Positions 1 through 12,376 are shown, numbered from the stretch's first letter. The stretch: DNA of 64,000 bases from Hymenopus coronatus (GCA_030762935.1 CM060900.1:286644784-286708783), one strand, 5' to 3'. Numbers and translations: made by a program. The notes: generated by a model not told the origin, from the letters alone.

Positions 1-785
1 CAGTGTTCAATAGTCTAGCTTTCAGACTAGTTAATATCCCACTTAATCCCTCTGAATATAAAAAAGAATATAAACACATTCTGAACACAGCAGTAGACAA
101 TGGTTTCAATACATCCACCATCATCAAAAAGATAAATAAATACAAAAGAATGAAACACGTCAAAGAATTTACCACCTTAACCCATAAAGAAAAACCTCCC
201 AAATTTCACAAAATCACATACAACCCACAACTCTACAACAAGTTCAAGAAAGTATTCAAGAAATTCAATATCAAACTAGCACTGATTAACAAATACAGTA
301 TAAAAAACCTCCTGGGCTCCTCCCTGAAGGACAAAATACCCACGGAGAAAAAATCAGGAGTATATGCCATTGATTGTCAAGACTGCAACAAGAAATACAT
401 TGGAAAGACAATAAGAAACCTTGAAACACGCAATAAAGAACACTGAAGACACATCAAATCAAAACAGCCAGACAAATCTGCAGTAGCACATCACTTTTGG
501 GAAACTCACCATGAAATAAATCCGAACATCAAACTATTGAAAGAACTTTCGAATCCGTTTCAACTAACAGCTTGGGAAAAAATCTATATTCATAAATACC
601 GCCACACACTGATGAACATGGAGTTCCCCCGTAGGGATTGCTTAACAAGTTTCATCGCCTGCCCAACAGATGTCACCACAACCAACACATCCACAACCAC
701 AACTTGGAACCCAAACCCAAGCAGTAGTGGTTCAACAGCTGAGGATGCGGGCAACGGTCCGCGAAACAATTGTCCTACTCATTAA
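1..785 (+). pseudogene. Penelope-like retroelement, 3' end with GIY-YIG endonuclease
   Basis: The reading frame entering at the left edge gives the end of a Penelope-like RT (AFRLVNIPL) followed by a linker and a GIY-YIG nuclease core: GVYAIDCQDCNKKYIGKT, then ETRNKEH. A TGA at about 444-446 interrupts it. The same protein resumes with the conserved tail (SAVAHHFWE, then LLKELSNPF and WEKIYIHKY) and ends near 783. In this family the GIY-YIG domain cuts target DNA for insertion. The RT core lies outside the window to the left. The internal stop makes this copy dead. A second Penelope fragment with the RT core lies at 43490-44230 but is not demonstrably the same element. Confidence 0.85.
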
Positions 786-1136
786 AAGTAAGTGAAGTGT
801 GTGTTAATAATACCACTTTAATTAATTCAATTGATTATGCCTTCGCTGTAAGCAGCTTCAAAATTATACATTTATATTCTTTTGTAAGAATCAATAAAAA
901 ATCTCAATTACTTGGCTCATATAAGTCCCTGCCCAGCTGTTGAATAAGATTACACACATCCACACAAAACACAACCAGATTTTGTTCTGCACTTGTGGAA
1001 CTGTATTTTACCATTCGTATACCATGAAAATGCAACACCAGGTGATAACATATTCTTTTCCTGTACCTTGAGCCCAGCAATTCACAGGTTTCTTGGTCAA
1101 TGAATTCCTGGTTTCCATGTTGTAATCAATACTACT
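786..1136. other. AT-rich spacer, probable 3' tail of the Penelope copy
   Basis: No protein similarity is seen. It contains an AATAAA-like run near 892-900 and otherwise featureless AT-rich sequence. Confidence 0.4.
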
Positions 1137-1352
1137 TCATTTGGCTTTCCTTTCCTGTGTGTTAGAAACACCTACATTTTCTTTAATGCATAAAATAGCA
1201 TGTTCAAATGCTTGAGTATTCTTATGAACATAAGATGGTTCATAAGATGTTCTATCCATCTGCTTAAAGAGAATGTCAATGTCTACTATTAGGTAGAACA
1301 TTGAATGCCAAAACATGAGCTTTCTATTTTGGGCAATTTCTTCATAAACCAC
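1137..1352 (-). pseudogene. hAT transposase fragment (ZMYM1-like), out of order
   Basis: About 71 codons on the minus strand contain LMFWHSMFYLIVDIDILFKQ, which resembles the mid-region of ZMYM1-like hAT transposases (FWL..F..VMPHVDILY.QLQ). In an intact protein this segment precedes the C-terminal dimerisation domain, yet here it lies beyond the dimerisation domain of the neighbouring copy at 1669-1980. It is therefore either from a second copy or rearranged. It is too short for a firm subfamily assignment. Confidence 0.5.
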
Positions 1353-1668
1353 AGACTTGTGAGATGGAAGCTGAATGTGTCATGCCAGTTTGTTTGAATT
1401 GCCCTCAAATAATCAATAAGTTCACTTTTATACTACTGTGTTGACACCCTGCATATACAGTTCCAACTGGTTGGGACTGATCTTGGAATTTTTTTTTTTG
1501 ACCACTTATCCAAAAACTGCTGGGGGAGGAGGGCAAAGAAATAAAGAGGCAATGAATACTTTTATTTAATTTATGTAAACTATTATTTCAAAATGTATCA
1601 CATACTGCACCACTGTTAAGTTCATGCTTTTGTTTATTATACAGTTTCCTGGTTCCTACAAAAAAAAA

Positions 1669-3935
1669 TTAAACTTTTACAGAAGAAGTTGATTTATGTA
1701 TCTCTGCCCTAGACATAAACTCGTTAGCTATGGAATCCATGTCCAAAAAGTTGGGCTTCTCAAGATGAATATTCAGGATTGCAAGATAGTTTAGGTGTTT
1801 TTGAGTCATTTTTGACATCAGGTAGTTTTTCAGTCTTCTCAGGCTTGAAAATGACCTTTCTAATGCTGAAGTTGTTGTTGGTATCGTTAGTATTTCATGA
1901 CCATCATCTTTGAAGTGTTCACTGAGCTCCTGCAATTTGGTTTTTTCACCAATGAGAAATTGTTCTGCATTAACCATCAATTATATTATTTTTAATAATG
2001 ATTTCATTTTTTAGAGCTGCTTATACTTTATATTTATATTCTTATGTCTTAGACATGAATTGAGTCATAACACACTCTATGACAGTATTGACAACTTCAA
2101 TGAAAGCTTGGTGGTAGAAATCTTCAGGAACAAGGAATGGGAAAACTTCTCTTATTTCCATATCATCTATTTGGTGGGGAATACTTCTTTGACTTGGTAG
2201 AATGGGCTGAGAAACACACAGACTCTCTGTCAATCTATTTACTTCATCCCAGAAAGATTGAATCTGCAGAAGAGATTTGTTAGAAGTTGCAATAATGAAG
2301 AAATCATTTTTGTGGCCCATTCAAAGTGAAGTAATTTTACTTGAAGTTCAATAGTGATGATATCTACAAGGCTGAAAACTTTGCAAAGCAGAGAAATATG
2401 AAACAGAAGTCAAACATTTTCATTTGCATGATGAAGCCATAGATTTATCTCCAGCAGCTGATTTTCTGAATCTACTCATTTGACCATTTCGTTTAGAAGT
2501 TCATTGTTATTGGAGAGGATGAATGACAGAGAATAATGTCTAACCTCCACTATGTTGGACCAAAGTGGTATAAATTCTTGGGATGGTCTGCCAGCATCAA
2601 AATCATGTTAAATTTGAAGGGTTATGAATTTGTTCAATCTTTTTGGTGGATCTCAGTCAAAACTTGAACTAGGTTCAGTACTCTTCAAACTTTGACTAAC
2701 ATGCTCTATTAAGTCTTGCACAGTAAGACTCAAAGAATGGGCCATGTAGTGAATGAATAAAGCTCTTGGTTCCTCCATTTTTATTCTAGTGTGCATGCTA
2801 TTTAATGTTCCTGCCATATTCTGGGCTCCTTCAAAACACTGACCCCTGCAATAAGTGACTGGTGAGTTGAATCTGTGAAGTATATCCATAATTACACAGA
2901 ATAATGTCTCACACTTTGTATAGGTATGTTGTGGAATAGAACCCAAAGAACAACTCTTCTATTTTATTATCATCTGTGACCATTGGCGATTCGTGGTCAG
3001 TAATTTAGGTACACCGCTCCTTTAACCATTGTTTTTCTTAGTCATTATACATCTCTGCCTGTTGCAGAACCAAATTCAGGATATGACAGTAACCGTGAAC
3101 AAATAACACCCCTGTGGAAATACCACTTTTACTTTAAGTTGCAGACATTACGACCACACCATCATATCTGAGCGACAAATATAAATATACTTATATAAAT
3201 ATTAAATTCTTTAACTCTTGTGTAAGTATATGGTTGTAAAGTGGGTCAGCAGATCTGTCTGCACTGATGTCTGTAAAGCCCATTAATTTCCCCTGATTTG
3301 TTCACATAGCGTAAATTGGTAGAGTTGGGATTTGTTCACTATGTCTGCACATGTCTAGAAGAATAGCCAAAAAACTAGTGGATGCGAGTTCTTTTATTAT
3401 ACAGTTAACCAAAATATCCCTAACAGCTTCGATTAAATCATTCTAAATGGATGACGAAGTGCCTCGGAAAACTGTAGCATGTTTTAAATGATCATCTAAA
3501 AGTTGAACATACGTACTGAGTAAATCCAATGTTTGTACGTAATTACTTCAATTAAAGGAACTTTCTGACTCATCGTGTCCTCTAAAAGCTAATTCCTGCT
3601 TCCCTAAGTGACAAATGACATCAATGAGTCTGTTCAATATTTCTCCATTCTTTTTACCACCTCATTATGCTTTAAAATTTATAATGATTTCTGAGCATTT
3701 AGCTGCAGGTCAACTTGCTTATTGTCAAAATTACAAAGATTGAATGCACAAAATGTGTTTTTTTGTTTTTTTCATGCTTACTTAATGAACCAGTTAGAGA
3801 AACTATGTTATCGAAACCTTCTTGAGACCATGTGGTACTGCTTTTGTCGTTACTAAAAAGAAGACATGACCAACAATATAGTTTGTATAATCTGGGGCAA
3901 CCAGTTAACCATTTGTACATAGAATAATTGCTAAT
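1669..3935 (-). pseudogene. hAT transposase (TTF zinc finger / ZMYM1-like), decayed
   Basis: Reading the minus strand from high to low coordinates gives the domain order of TTF-finger hAT transposases. At 3920-3699 is the zinc-finger start (YKWLTGCPRLYKLYCWSCLLF, then SKHEKN). At 2946-2653 is the RNase H-like part (NSPVTYCRGQCFEGAQNMAG and RALFIHYMAHSLSLTVQD). At 2320-2042 is the region before the C-terminus (PILPSQRSIPHQIDD). At 1980-1669 is the hAT dimerisation domain (ALERSFSSLRRLKNYLMS, LNYLAILNIH). The pieces are in several frames separated by stops, so it is a fossil. Such transposases cut and paste DNA in the nucleus, leaving 8-bp duplications. No terminal repeats could be placed. Confidence 0.8.
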
Positions 3936-4490
3936 GAGAAATGTCTGTTATGCTTTGTTTTCTGTCTTGAAATTTTGTAATCAGACCTGGTAGTTCGGAG
4001 TGGGCCTGCCGTTGTTTTTTATTTTAAGTCTTTCAGAAACTTAAAAATTCCAAAATCCAGTTTTAACACATATTCTACTCCACAGCCACAAGAACCACTA
4101 GCTTCAGGAACATTTACATCGGTCATTTCACAAAAACTTACAAGCAAAACAACACTAATACAGACTAAAAATGATTGCCAATTGCAAAATTTAGCAGTGA
4201 ATTTCAACAGCTAATGCCTGGCAACTAAGCTTCTTTCCCCTCATAGCAGAGAAATGGGTGTGCGTGTCCATTGCTTCAACTTGTGATGGAGTAGATGCGC
4301 ACACACACCATTGCTGGCCTTGCCTAGCTAGCGGAGAATGTTGGGAGTATGGTTATTGTTTTAACCTGCGGTGAGATAGATTTACAAGCACAATTTAACC
4401 GCATAAGCTTGTGATTATTTTGTATTTATTTAAAGTGACATACAAAAATTCTGATTATTTTGCATGTTTATTGTGAGTCATTTTGAACAC
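3936..4490. other. Unassigned spacer between two hAT fossils
   Basis: This stretch holds a short minus-strand open frame (4019-4207) without recognisable motifs and a CA-rich patch near 4300. It may contain the 5' end of the hAT copy at 1669-3935 and the deleted remainder of the copy at 4500-5630. I cannot assign it further. Confidence 0.3.
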
Positions 4491-4499
4491 TCTAAAGTT

Positions 4500-5630
4500 T
4501 AGTACACTGGCAGTATATGTGGTGTATAGGAGAATTTTCCACTGTCTGTGATAAACCTAAAGCAAATTGACACTTGTTCTTTGATAGCAAACTCTGAAAT
4601 CCCATTCCACCATTAATGTATAATGATCTGAATGATCTGAGACACCAAAGAATGTGTTACATGGTGGTTCATGATTTCCAACATCTCATTGCAAGCTTTA
4701 TGGGGCTCATATGCAAGTTTTGTTTAAATGTATGTCAGTTCAACCACTTTTTTAAAATTGGGGAATCTTCATATCATGGTTTCAATAGGTTAACAAAGTT
4801 GCTTGACTCTTCCATGTGCCCACGAATTGCAAGTCCTTGGATGGCGAGGAGTTTCAAAGAAGACAGTATCTTCATCAAAGCCAATTGTTCTCTTCTATCT
4901 TGATTTTTTAGCATTGGAAAACTGACAAATAACATTCACATTTGCCTTCATTGATTCCCATTTTAAGACTGCTTATTGGTGAAAATGCTGATTTTTCATG
5001 TGTTTTAAAATTTTTAATAGCTTTCTTACAGTTTTGGAAACCCAGTTCAATGAAATCCAATTCTAATTTAGTAGAGATTTGTTATGCAATACTTATCTAT
5101 ACATTTGACAGAAGCCTGCATCTTTTGCGTTTTCATATTCTAGCCAAGGATATGTCTTTAGCCAATGGTTTGGAAATTTTGTTTATGTAACCTGCTTCCA
5201 TTTCCTTTTATATCAACTTCTTTCATTTTAGATTGAAGTGAATGCTTCTGTTGATTTAAGAACTTGGATTCATCTTTCTAAGCTTCTGATGTGTTCTATT
5301 CACATGACTTTCTCTAGTTGTTTCACAAACTTTCCTTACAAAAGGTTATTGTTCAATTTTAATATAGTTATACTTTTCTCAAGTGATAAGTCATCATTCA
5401 TTTCTCTTGTTCCTGGTGAAGCAAAGAGCATCACATAGTGACCTTCTCTTACTATATCTTTTGCTTTGGACTGTCTGTTGGCTCTTCTCCATTCAAAGAT
5501 AAGGATTTTTACCTTCTAAGTACAAATGTATCTGTTTTACATTCCACTACAGCACTACCATATGATAAACAATCACTGAGTATCAGTCAATATGAAGTCC
5601 AAACTAAACTTGTCTTAACTAGCTAGGAGT
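4500..5630 (-). pseudogene. hAT transposase N-terminal half (TTF/ZMYM1-like), second copy
   Basis: Minus-strand translation, broken by many stops, gives a zinc-finger-like segment around 5160-5080, then a clear run near 4900-4790: LMKILSSLKLLAIQGLAIRG followed by HMEESSNFVNLLK. This matches the highly conserved LARQGLALRGH...GNF..LLKL stretch of TTF-type hAT transposases. It continues with an approximation of the P.IQNE.L.IMS.H.LR motif near 4690-4640 and a degraded catalytic-domain start near 4580-4500. It repeats the N-terminal part of the protein already represented at 1669-3935, so it is a separate copy. The C-terminal half is missing. Minus-strand openness is poor, so this is an old fossil. 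Confidence 0.65.
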
Positions 5631-5741
5631 AGCAGTGTTATACATGTTTTTGTAGTGCATTCAATGAGACAAGATAGTTCTAGAAATCATCTACCAGTAA
5701 GACGTTCCCCACTCCTGGATGAAACTTCCCCACTAGACCTC

Positions 5742-5890
5742 ACCGCATCCACAAGTTCACAATTCTCCTCTTCTGGCCTTTGGATCCCTGTCTGCCACCA
5801 CTTCCTCACCACATCCACATTTTTGTAATTCTCCCTTTCTCACTTTCAGATCCCTGCTCATCAATGCTTCTTCACCACAAGTTCATAACT
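5742..5890 (+). repeat. Minisatellite, about 65-bp unit, a little over two copies
   Basis: Two diverged units run in tandem, at about 5742-5806 and 5807-5870, with a partial third. Each carries CACCRCATCCACA, AATTCTCC and GATCCCTG in the same order. It sits just upstream (minus-strand sense) of a hAT fragment. Confidence 0.55.
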
Positions 5891-6185
5891 ACAATTTATT
5901 TAATTTACTGAAATTTCTATTTATTTTGGCAATGGCCCAGCCCCTAGCAATTACTTTTGGGGAGGCCAAAAAAGACTGGGCCCCATAGACATACTCTGAA
6001 GATTGGAAAAAAAGGACAATCTCATTTTCCTATTAACTAATGCTGCATTTTATAATCAGATGGAGCTGAGATATCCAACATCTGTGAAGTTCATTCACTA
6101 GTGCTTCAACTTCACATGATGATCTACTCAAATGTAACTTATACATCATCATATACCTGAGCAGTGAGTTTTCTAGGACAGGCTT

Positions 6186-6700
6186 CTAAATGGCAATGAA
6201 GTTTATCTGCAATACATTTAGCCAGATTAGGAGCATCATATGCAGAGGAAAAATGAAGCTCCAGAATATATCAATAAGTACTATTATGAATGCACTGTAC
6301 TGTATATCATAATTAATTTGAATTTTTTTAAATACATCACTTGTTTCATCAGTTTCAATATTGGCTAGAAAACCTATAGCTTTTATCTGGTTTTTGATTT
6401 CATTAACACATGGTTCTAACATTTTTTCAGAAGCTCATTCTGGATGGTCTTGGACATTTCTTTGAAAACTGTGGAGTTTTCAACATTAACTTTCATATCA
6501 ATCTCTAATTCTGTACTGAAATTGATTAGGACACAGAAATTCCTGAATTTAAGAGTAAATCTACTTTGTCACATCCTTTCAATGCTAACTCAAAAGCCTC
6601 ACATAATGTTATCTACTGTTGGTAACTTTCTGGTTTTGAAGGCAATGTCCTTCTATAAGCACCATCTAGTTGAGTACCATTGTTCAAATTTCCCATGAAA
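6186..6700 (-). pseudogene. hAT transposase fragment, third copy
   Basis: On the minus strand the frame at 6422-6186 reads NEIKNQIKAIGFLANIETDE then TSDVFKKIQI, resembling the start of the hAT catalytic domain (I...F.I..DETTDVS..EQL), including the first acidic residue of the catalytic set. Antisense translation of 6700-6444 gives a weak match to the preceding segment of the same protein. The segment is short and interrupted, and it may derive from the same ancestral insertion as the neighbouring hAT pieces. Confidence 0.5.
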
Positions 6701-7319
6701 GTCAAACTAAGTATACTTTTCACTTTGGCTGATAATAGTTTGTGTTTTTAACTCTTTCAATTATCTGTATTGGTTCATATTACTTCTCCACTGAATGAAA
6801 ACAAAACAGATTAGTTTCATATGAGCACAACTGCACAGCAGTCATTTTTTTATTAATATACTAGTGTTGAAAATTCTACTGATAGTCCTAGCTTTTGCTG
6901 AAATGACTTACGTAAGCTTGATGGCTGGTGTTAGTCTTCCAAGACCTTATATTTTGATTTTCTTCTTTAACAACCTAGAGAAAGGTGCTACTGACTGCAA
7001 ACCACTCATAGAATTCATTGATCTTAAGTAAATTAACATTATACTATTGTATAACACACTAAAATTTCATATGGCATGAACAATATCAAACTTCAGTAAT
7101 ACAAACAGCATACACAGCACAAGCTAACATGCACCGGTATAATGCAGGAAAATTTTTGGTGAAAAGAAATTGGTTTTACACTGATTTTCCTTAATATTCA
7201 ACAGACTGCATGAAATTTATTGCATACATAAATAAAGATTGGTGGTGTAACTAACACACCTAGCACGAGAACATATTAAAAAAAAAAAAAAAAATTGACA
7301 ATTTTCAACACCAACCTCA
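6701..7319. other. AT-rich spacer
   Basis: No coding similarity was recognised. There is a 17-A run near 7278-7294. The sequence just before 7320 leads into the outer DNA transposon. Confidence 0.4.
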
Positions 7320-8310
7320 AGTTATAGTCACACAAATTCGCAGACCTCGTAACTCCAGTTGAGGAAATTTTACAGGAATGACGAAAAGCATTTTAATTTT
7401 CCATTTTGAAAAAAAATGTGAATAATTTTTGCTTTACAGTGTACACTTTATCTTGTAGTTCTAGAAATGTAATCATTTTCAAACTTGCTTTATAATACAA
7501 GTATTTAAAATAAAAAAACTGGAGTGACCAGCTTTTCCGTCAGAGAGTCTTAAATAAAACAAAAATTTATAAGGTTTTCTTTCAAGTAAGGGTAGCAGCT
7601 TATTATTATTTTAAATACCTTTTATTAATTCAAATATGGAGTTATATAATGAAGCATCATTTAAGATAAATACAGACAGTACTTTTTAAATTAGAACTGT
7701 TAATTATAACTATATCCTCTAACACATTTGCCTTTAAATCAACTCAAGCTAACAACATGATGTTTCTTAACAGTACTTTTTATACTACTAATATGATTAT
7801 TACAACACTGTGTTAAATATAATTAACAGTAACTCAAATTAAATTCCATAAATAAAACAATGTAATACCAGGAGTAATACTAAACTGAAACAGAAAAGCA
7901 CAACCCTCTCTACATTTTGTATAATTAAGGCTTGTTGTCATAAGGTAAAAGATCATAAAAAGATGAAACTCTTTCGGTATGCTTCTTATGAGAGACTAAA
8001 GATGTTCATACTTTGTTTTTGATATGTTGAGTCTGTCTTTGTGCAGTGGAGGTACATTTTCAAAACTTTCAAAAACAATTTTATTTTTATTTTTGCAGTG
8101 GGACAGTAAAGAATTGTGCCATCAGGTGGGTAGTTCAGTGCTCTCAAGTCTGTTACTGTCGGCTCTTGGACTTATTGAAGTGTACATCTGTATTCCCTCA
8201 AAGTTCTTAAAGAAGATATCATCCAAATATTTGACTACATAGGGTCATGGATATAATCGAGCTTCTTGACATACAGATTCATAATCTGCAGGAATATTTA
8301 GCTTCCTGTT

Positions 8311-9783
8311 TCACAGGACTTGCTCTATGGTGGAATGCGTTGAATCCACTTCCATCTGTTTATGTCCCCTCTCAAGATATTTCTGTTCTATAACAAAACC
8401 TCTTGAAATGGATAGCTGTAGGAGTGCATTCCTGTTTTGATAACAGCAGCCATCACTGTACAAAATCAGTTTTACATTATCTTTAGATACTGATAGTGGT
8501 AACTGGTTTGAAATGAAATCTATCATTACACTTGAAAATTCATGTGAAGTCACCCCACCCTCAACTTCAGGCCATAAATAACAGTACCCATCTTTATACC
8601 TTAAGTTGAAAATTTTAAAGTTGTGCACTGCTCATTTGGTCTTGAAATATAAACTTTCAAAATTTGATCTTGGGCAGAGCAGCACACACTATAAATCCAT
8701 TGCATAAACATGGGATTCTGTTTATTTCCTATGTTCTTTTTCTTCTCTAGCTTCAGTTTTCTTTTGATAATGATCTCAGTATTCTTGTTCATTAAGGTTT
8801 CCAGTAGAATATGCCATACATATCTCACATTCATCTTTCTTAGGATGAAATAAACTCAGTTCTTTCTCTTCAAATTGCTGATGGAAAGTGGTAATATCCC
8901 TCAGAATCTACACAGTAATCTTTATAAGCTTTGTATAGCTGCTGTTTGGATTTCCAAGGAGGTTCCAAGTACTACTTTTTAGTTGATGTTCTGCGGTAGT
9001 GCAATTCCATACTAGGCAGTGAATCTAAGAACTCTAAAAGGGATCGTTTTCTTTGATAGTTTCCCAGAAGATTCATTTTATTTGTCTGCCCTTCATTATT
9101 ATAGTTTTGAATAATATCCTCAATTTCTTCTTCTGATGACTTTGCTTCCTTATCACAGTTCTTTTTCCACTGCAGGGTTGACCATTCTCCTAGTTCTTTA
9201 CTCCCTGAAGCTTGAGAAAATAATATATAGAAATACGTTTCCTTGATTGCTTATTTTTTCTTTCCCGTTGTCTCCTAGTTGGCATTTTTTCCAGTAAATT
9301 AGTAACATAAGCAAGCTTTTCTTTCTACCCCAATTTCCAAACCTCAAAAATGATTTTTCTGTTGTTTTATGTAAACAGTGTATATTTCGTGAATGTATTA
9401 TCACTATTTGAACATTTGCAATAGGGCTTTGCTTTACAGTATTCTCTATCTACACTGTAGCTCCACTGTCCACTCTCATTTTTTTCCCCTTTACAGCACT
9501 AGACCATTTTCCTGGATTTTTTTGTTTTGATTGATCTTCCAAGTAGAACTATCCAGTTGATGCTGCTTTCTTCTTCATTTATTATTTTCCTTTCTGTGCT
9601 GGAGTTTCCTGAATATTATTTTTTTATATTTCCTGAACCATTTCAGTTAATAATGGATTTATGGACATATGATCCTCTTCTGTCAAACAAATTTTCTCAA
9701 TTTCTACATGTTTTTCATATCCTTGAATTTTTGTTTTCTCTGAATAATCTTCCTGTTTTCCATTTTCTACTGAATTTTAGCAT
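8311..9783 (-). pseudogene. DDE-like transposase relic of the outer element
   Basis: Minus-strand pieces in several frames follow the order of a transposase-like protein multicopy in arthropods. Near 9420-9200: KIIFEVWKLG, KLAYVTNLLEKMPTRRQRER. Near 9100-8880: FLDSLPSMELHYRR then YLEPPWKS and LYKAYKDYC. At 8628-8311: YLWPEVEGGVTSHEFSS, LILYSDGCCYQNRN and YLERGHKQMEVDSTHSTIE. The SDGC..QNRN and GH.QMEVDS.HS.IE blocks look like the second and third acidic positions of an RNase H-fold active site. The N-terminal part probably continues beyond the inner insertion at about 12750-13140. Stops and frameshifts show it is inactive. The role is inferred from family resemblance and the flanking inverted repeats. 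Confidence 0.65.
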
Positions 9784-9787
9784 AATT

Positions 9788-9820
9788 GAGGAGGTGACGC
9801 GCAAACACGAACATGTCCAA
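9788..9820 (+). repeat. Left terminal inverted repeat of inner transposon
   Basis: It pairs with 12710-12741 over about 33 bp with a few mismatches, and begins GAGGAGGTGAC on both sides. Confidence 0.85.
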
Positions 9821-10178
9821 AATTGAAAAAAAATGAGTTACGATATGGAATGGTAATTAGAGGATAAGCGGAATGTATATACATCATGCTATTGAAGCAA
9901 ACCCGAATGTATTCCGTTATACAAGCCTGTGAAAATGGGTGGTTCAAAGCAAAAGCGAACATGCCCACGTATAAATTTCCTGCAAAGAAGAACTAGTCCA
10001 TACAACCAATAGGAGGCTGTGGTTTAAGTCACATGATTTGCCTTCCATTCAAGGCCAGGTATTCCCGCGCAGAGAAGCTGGTATGATTATTGTCGCGCTT
10101 CTGTGTTCTCGTGTAGTATTGTATTCTAATTATCAAGTAACTGCAATTATTGGGCCAGCTTTTTAGTTAGCGCGTGAA

Positions 10179-11942
10179 ATGGATGAAGAACGTGTACTTG
10201 TGAAGACTGCAAACCAGGGTAGCAGAAAGAGGAAGAGGAATGAATCGCAACGTGAAAGGGATAAAGCGAAACGGTATGTTGCACCAAGAGGCTTTCATTC
10301 TTTTCATGCATGTTCACACCAAAATAAACAGTTCTCTTGTCGGGAAATATACCCACGAGATGCACTGCACCTGAGGCAATTAATTTATAAAGTTCATGAT
10401 AAAGCAGCTCGAAATGATGGTTGCATGGATGATGTCGCTGAAAAATATTCAAAGAAAGCGACCTCGAAACAATGAAGGCGAAAGTAAACCTCGCAAATTT
10501 AATGTCTTTTCGCACAAAATGGAAACATAGTATACCCAGTGTGCAAGAAATTTTTCATACATATTACCCTAATGAAATCTACTAGGCTGAATAGTATAGC
10601 AAACAAGATAAAAGAAGGAAAAGCAATAAAGGAATATAGAGGTGGAGATCGCGTCAGTCATAAATCAGCAGACAAGAAGAAAAGTGTTAGACAATTTATA
10701 GGCAATCTGTATTATACTGAAAGGCATTACAACCGACAAAAATCATAACGGCTGTATCTGCACAGCGAATTAAGTATAAAGAAACTAAGTGCGCTGTACA
10801 ACAGATCTGTGGCTAATGACAACAAAGTGTCTACATCTATGTTCCGTAAAATATTCGTGAATGAATATAACATTGGATTTAGAAGTCCTGCTTCAGACAT
10901 CTGCAGTTTCTGCGCAAGAATTGACAAGCAAATGAAGGTGGCTTCAAAAAAGGAAAAGATACAGCTTATCACACAGAAAAGGGTCCACAAAAAAAGGGCA
11001 AATGCCTTCTATGAACTTTTACGAGAACAGAATGAACAGGCAGTGGCTTTCTGTTTTGATTTGCAACAGGTCCAGCCACTGCCAAAGTCCTGTACAAGAA
11101 GCATTTTACTCCAGGCAGATAAGTTTTTACAGTTTGTGCATTGTCAGTGTGAAATCAGTGAACCCTGTATTTTACACGTGGACGGAAGATTTGGCAGGTC
11201 GTGGTGCAGCGGAAGTGGCTTCAGCCTTATTGCATTTTTTAAAATCTGTCGATTTTAAAGGTAAAACTGTATTAAAACTTTTCTGTGACGGGTGTGGAGC
11301 TCAAAACAAGAACAATATCGTGCTTCACACACTCATGTATTTTCTTGGAATACATGAGGGTCCGGTTGAACAAATACACCTCATTTTTCCAGTTCGAGGA
11401 CACAGTTTCTTACCTGCTGACCGCATTTTCGGTAGAGTGGAGAAACTTCTACGAAAAAAGCCAACAGTTGTAACAACAGAGGAATATATTGAGCTCTATC
11501 AGTCAGTGGGTGAAGTAAGAAACCTTGGTGAAGATTGGAGAGTGATGGACATGAAATCACTATCTAAAGGCCTATGAAATTTAGATCGCATCAGTGAAAT
11601 GAAACAAATTTTCATTAAAAAATATCAAGCTATGGAAAACATTCATATTGATGCGGATGCAACTGCATTTTACAAGTCCCAGCAAGAGCTACCAGAGCGG
11701 AAACCATGAAGAAACTCTTCTGCCAACAAATACCTGAAATACCCCTCAGCCATCCAATCCCAGATGCTAAGAAGAAAGATGTTGATGGTTTATTGAAAAC
11801 TATTTTTGGAGCAGACTGGAGAAATTACCAAGATTTAAAATGGTATGCATCCATCATTGACTCTATTCCCACATTGTGCAACACAGAGGCAGATAAAATT
11901 TCTTGTGAGTGTTTAGAAGATGATTGTGGTTTGTTTGTTTAA
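10179..11942 (+). pseudogene. Transposase-like ORF of the inner transposon (DDE family, arthropod multicopy)
   Basis: The protein starts MDEERVLVKTANQGSRKRKR, a basic N-terminus. It runs through four or more frames: 10179-10475, 10539-10748, 10809-11100, 11090-11577 and 11706-11942. Conserved blocks in order are VCKKFF, RQFIGNLYYTERHYNRQKS, NIGFRSPASDICSFCARID, CFDLQQVQPLPK (about 11050-11080), AFYSRQISFYSLCI, TWTEDLAGRGAAEVASALL, LFCDGCGAQNKN (about 11278-11313), VRGHSFLPADRIFGRVEK (about 11392-11445) and WRVMDMKS. The likely catalytic acids are D in FDLQ, D in CDGCG and D/E in DRIFGRVE. Frame changes near 11090 and between 11577 and 11706 make it defective, but the acids are preserved, so decay is recent relative to the outer copy. 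It is related to, but a different subfamily from, the outer element's protein. Confidence 0.75.
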
Positions 11943-12127
11943 GTGTGTGAGCTTAAGAACCTTTCTAATAATAAGCAATGTCATTGTTGATATCATTCCA
12001 TTTTGGTCATGATGCTTTAATTTATGTAACTAAATGATTCTAAAAAAAGCAAAATATCACAACTTTGTTAAAATTTCCAAACAAAGCCAAAGGTACCAAA
12101 GTGAGTTTATATTTTTTTTAATGATAT

Positions 12128-12376
12128 TTTTTTTTTTTTTTTGGTAGTGTTTAATGCCCGCTTTAACTACTAATGGCACAGCAGGCGGTGACATTGATGA
12201 TACATGAATGATGATGGAGCACCGGTGGAATGCGATGGCGGGGGAAACCGGAGTACCCGGAGAAATCCCGCCCCAGCGCCGTTTTGTCCACCACAAATCT
12301 CACATGCGGTCGCTTGGGATCGAACCCCAGCCGTCTAGGTGAGAGTCGAGTGGTCTAACCACTCGGCCACGGCGTG
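12128..12376 (-). mobile_element. tRNA-derived SINE, family A, full-length, with 12-bp target duplication
   Basis: The SINE lies in minus orientation: its A-tail is the T-run at 12128-12143 and its tRNA-like head is at about 12300-12376. Read on the minus strand, the head has GGCCGAGTGGTTAGACC (box A region of a class II, Ser/Leu-like tRNA) and GGTTCGATCCC (box B). The body contains CCGGTGCTCCATCATCATTC and ends TTAAAGCGGGCATTAAACAC. TTTTAATGATAT is repeated exactly at 12116-12127 and 12377-12388. It sits in the 3' untranslated part of the inner transposon. Relatives lie at 23141-23314, 53154-53377 and 55510-55735. Confidence 0.9.

Noticed and set aside
4616..5626. Plus-strand open frames of 62-95 codons
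   Set aside because: They are antisense of the minus-strand hAT relic, whose motifs are recognisable.
12300..12376. tRNA gene (Ser/Leu-like) on the minus strand
   Set aside because: It is the head of a SINE with a body, poly(A) and target duplication; the acceptor stem does not close.
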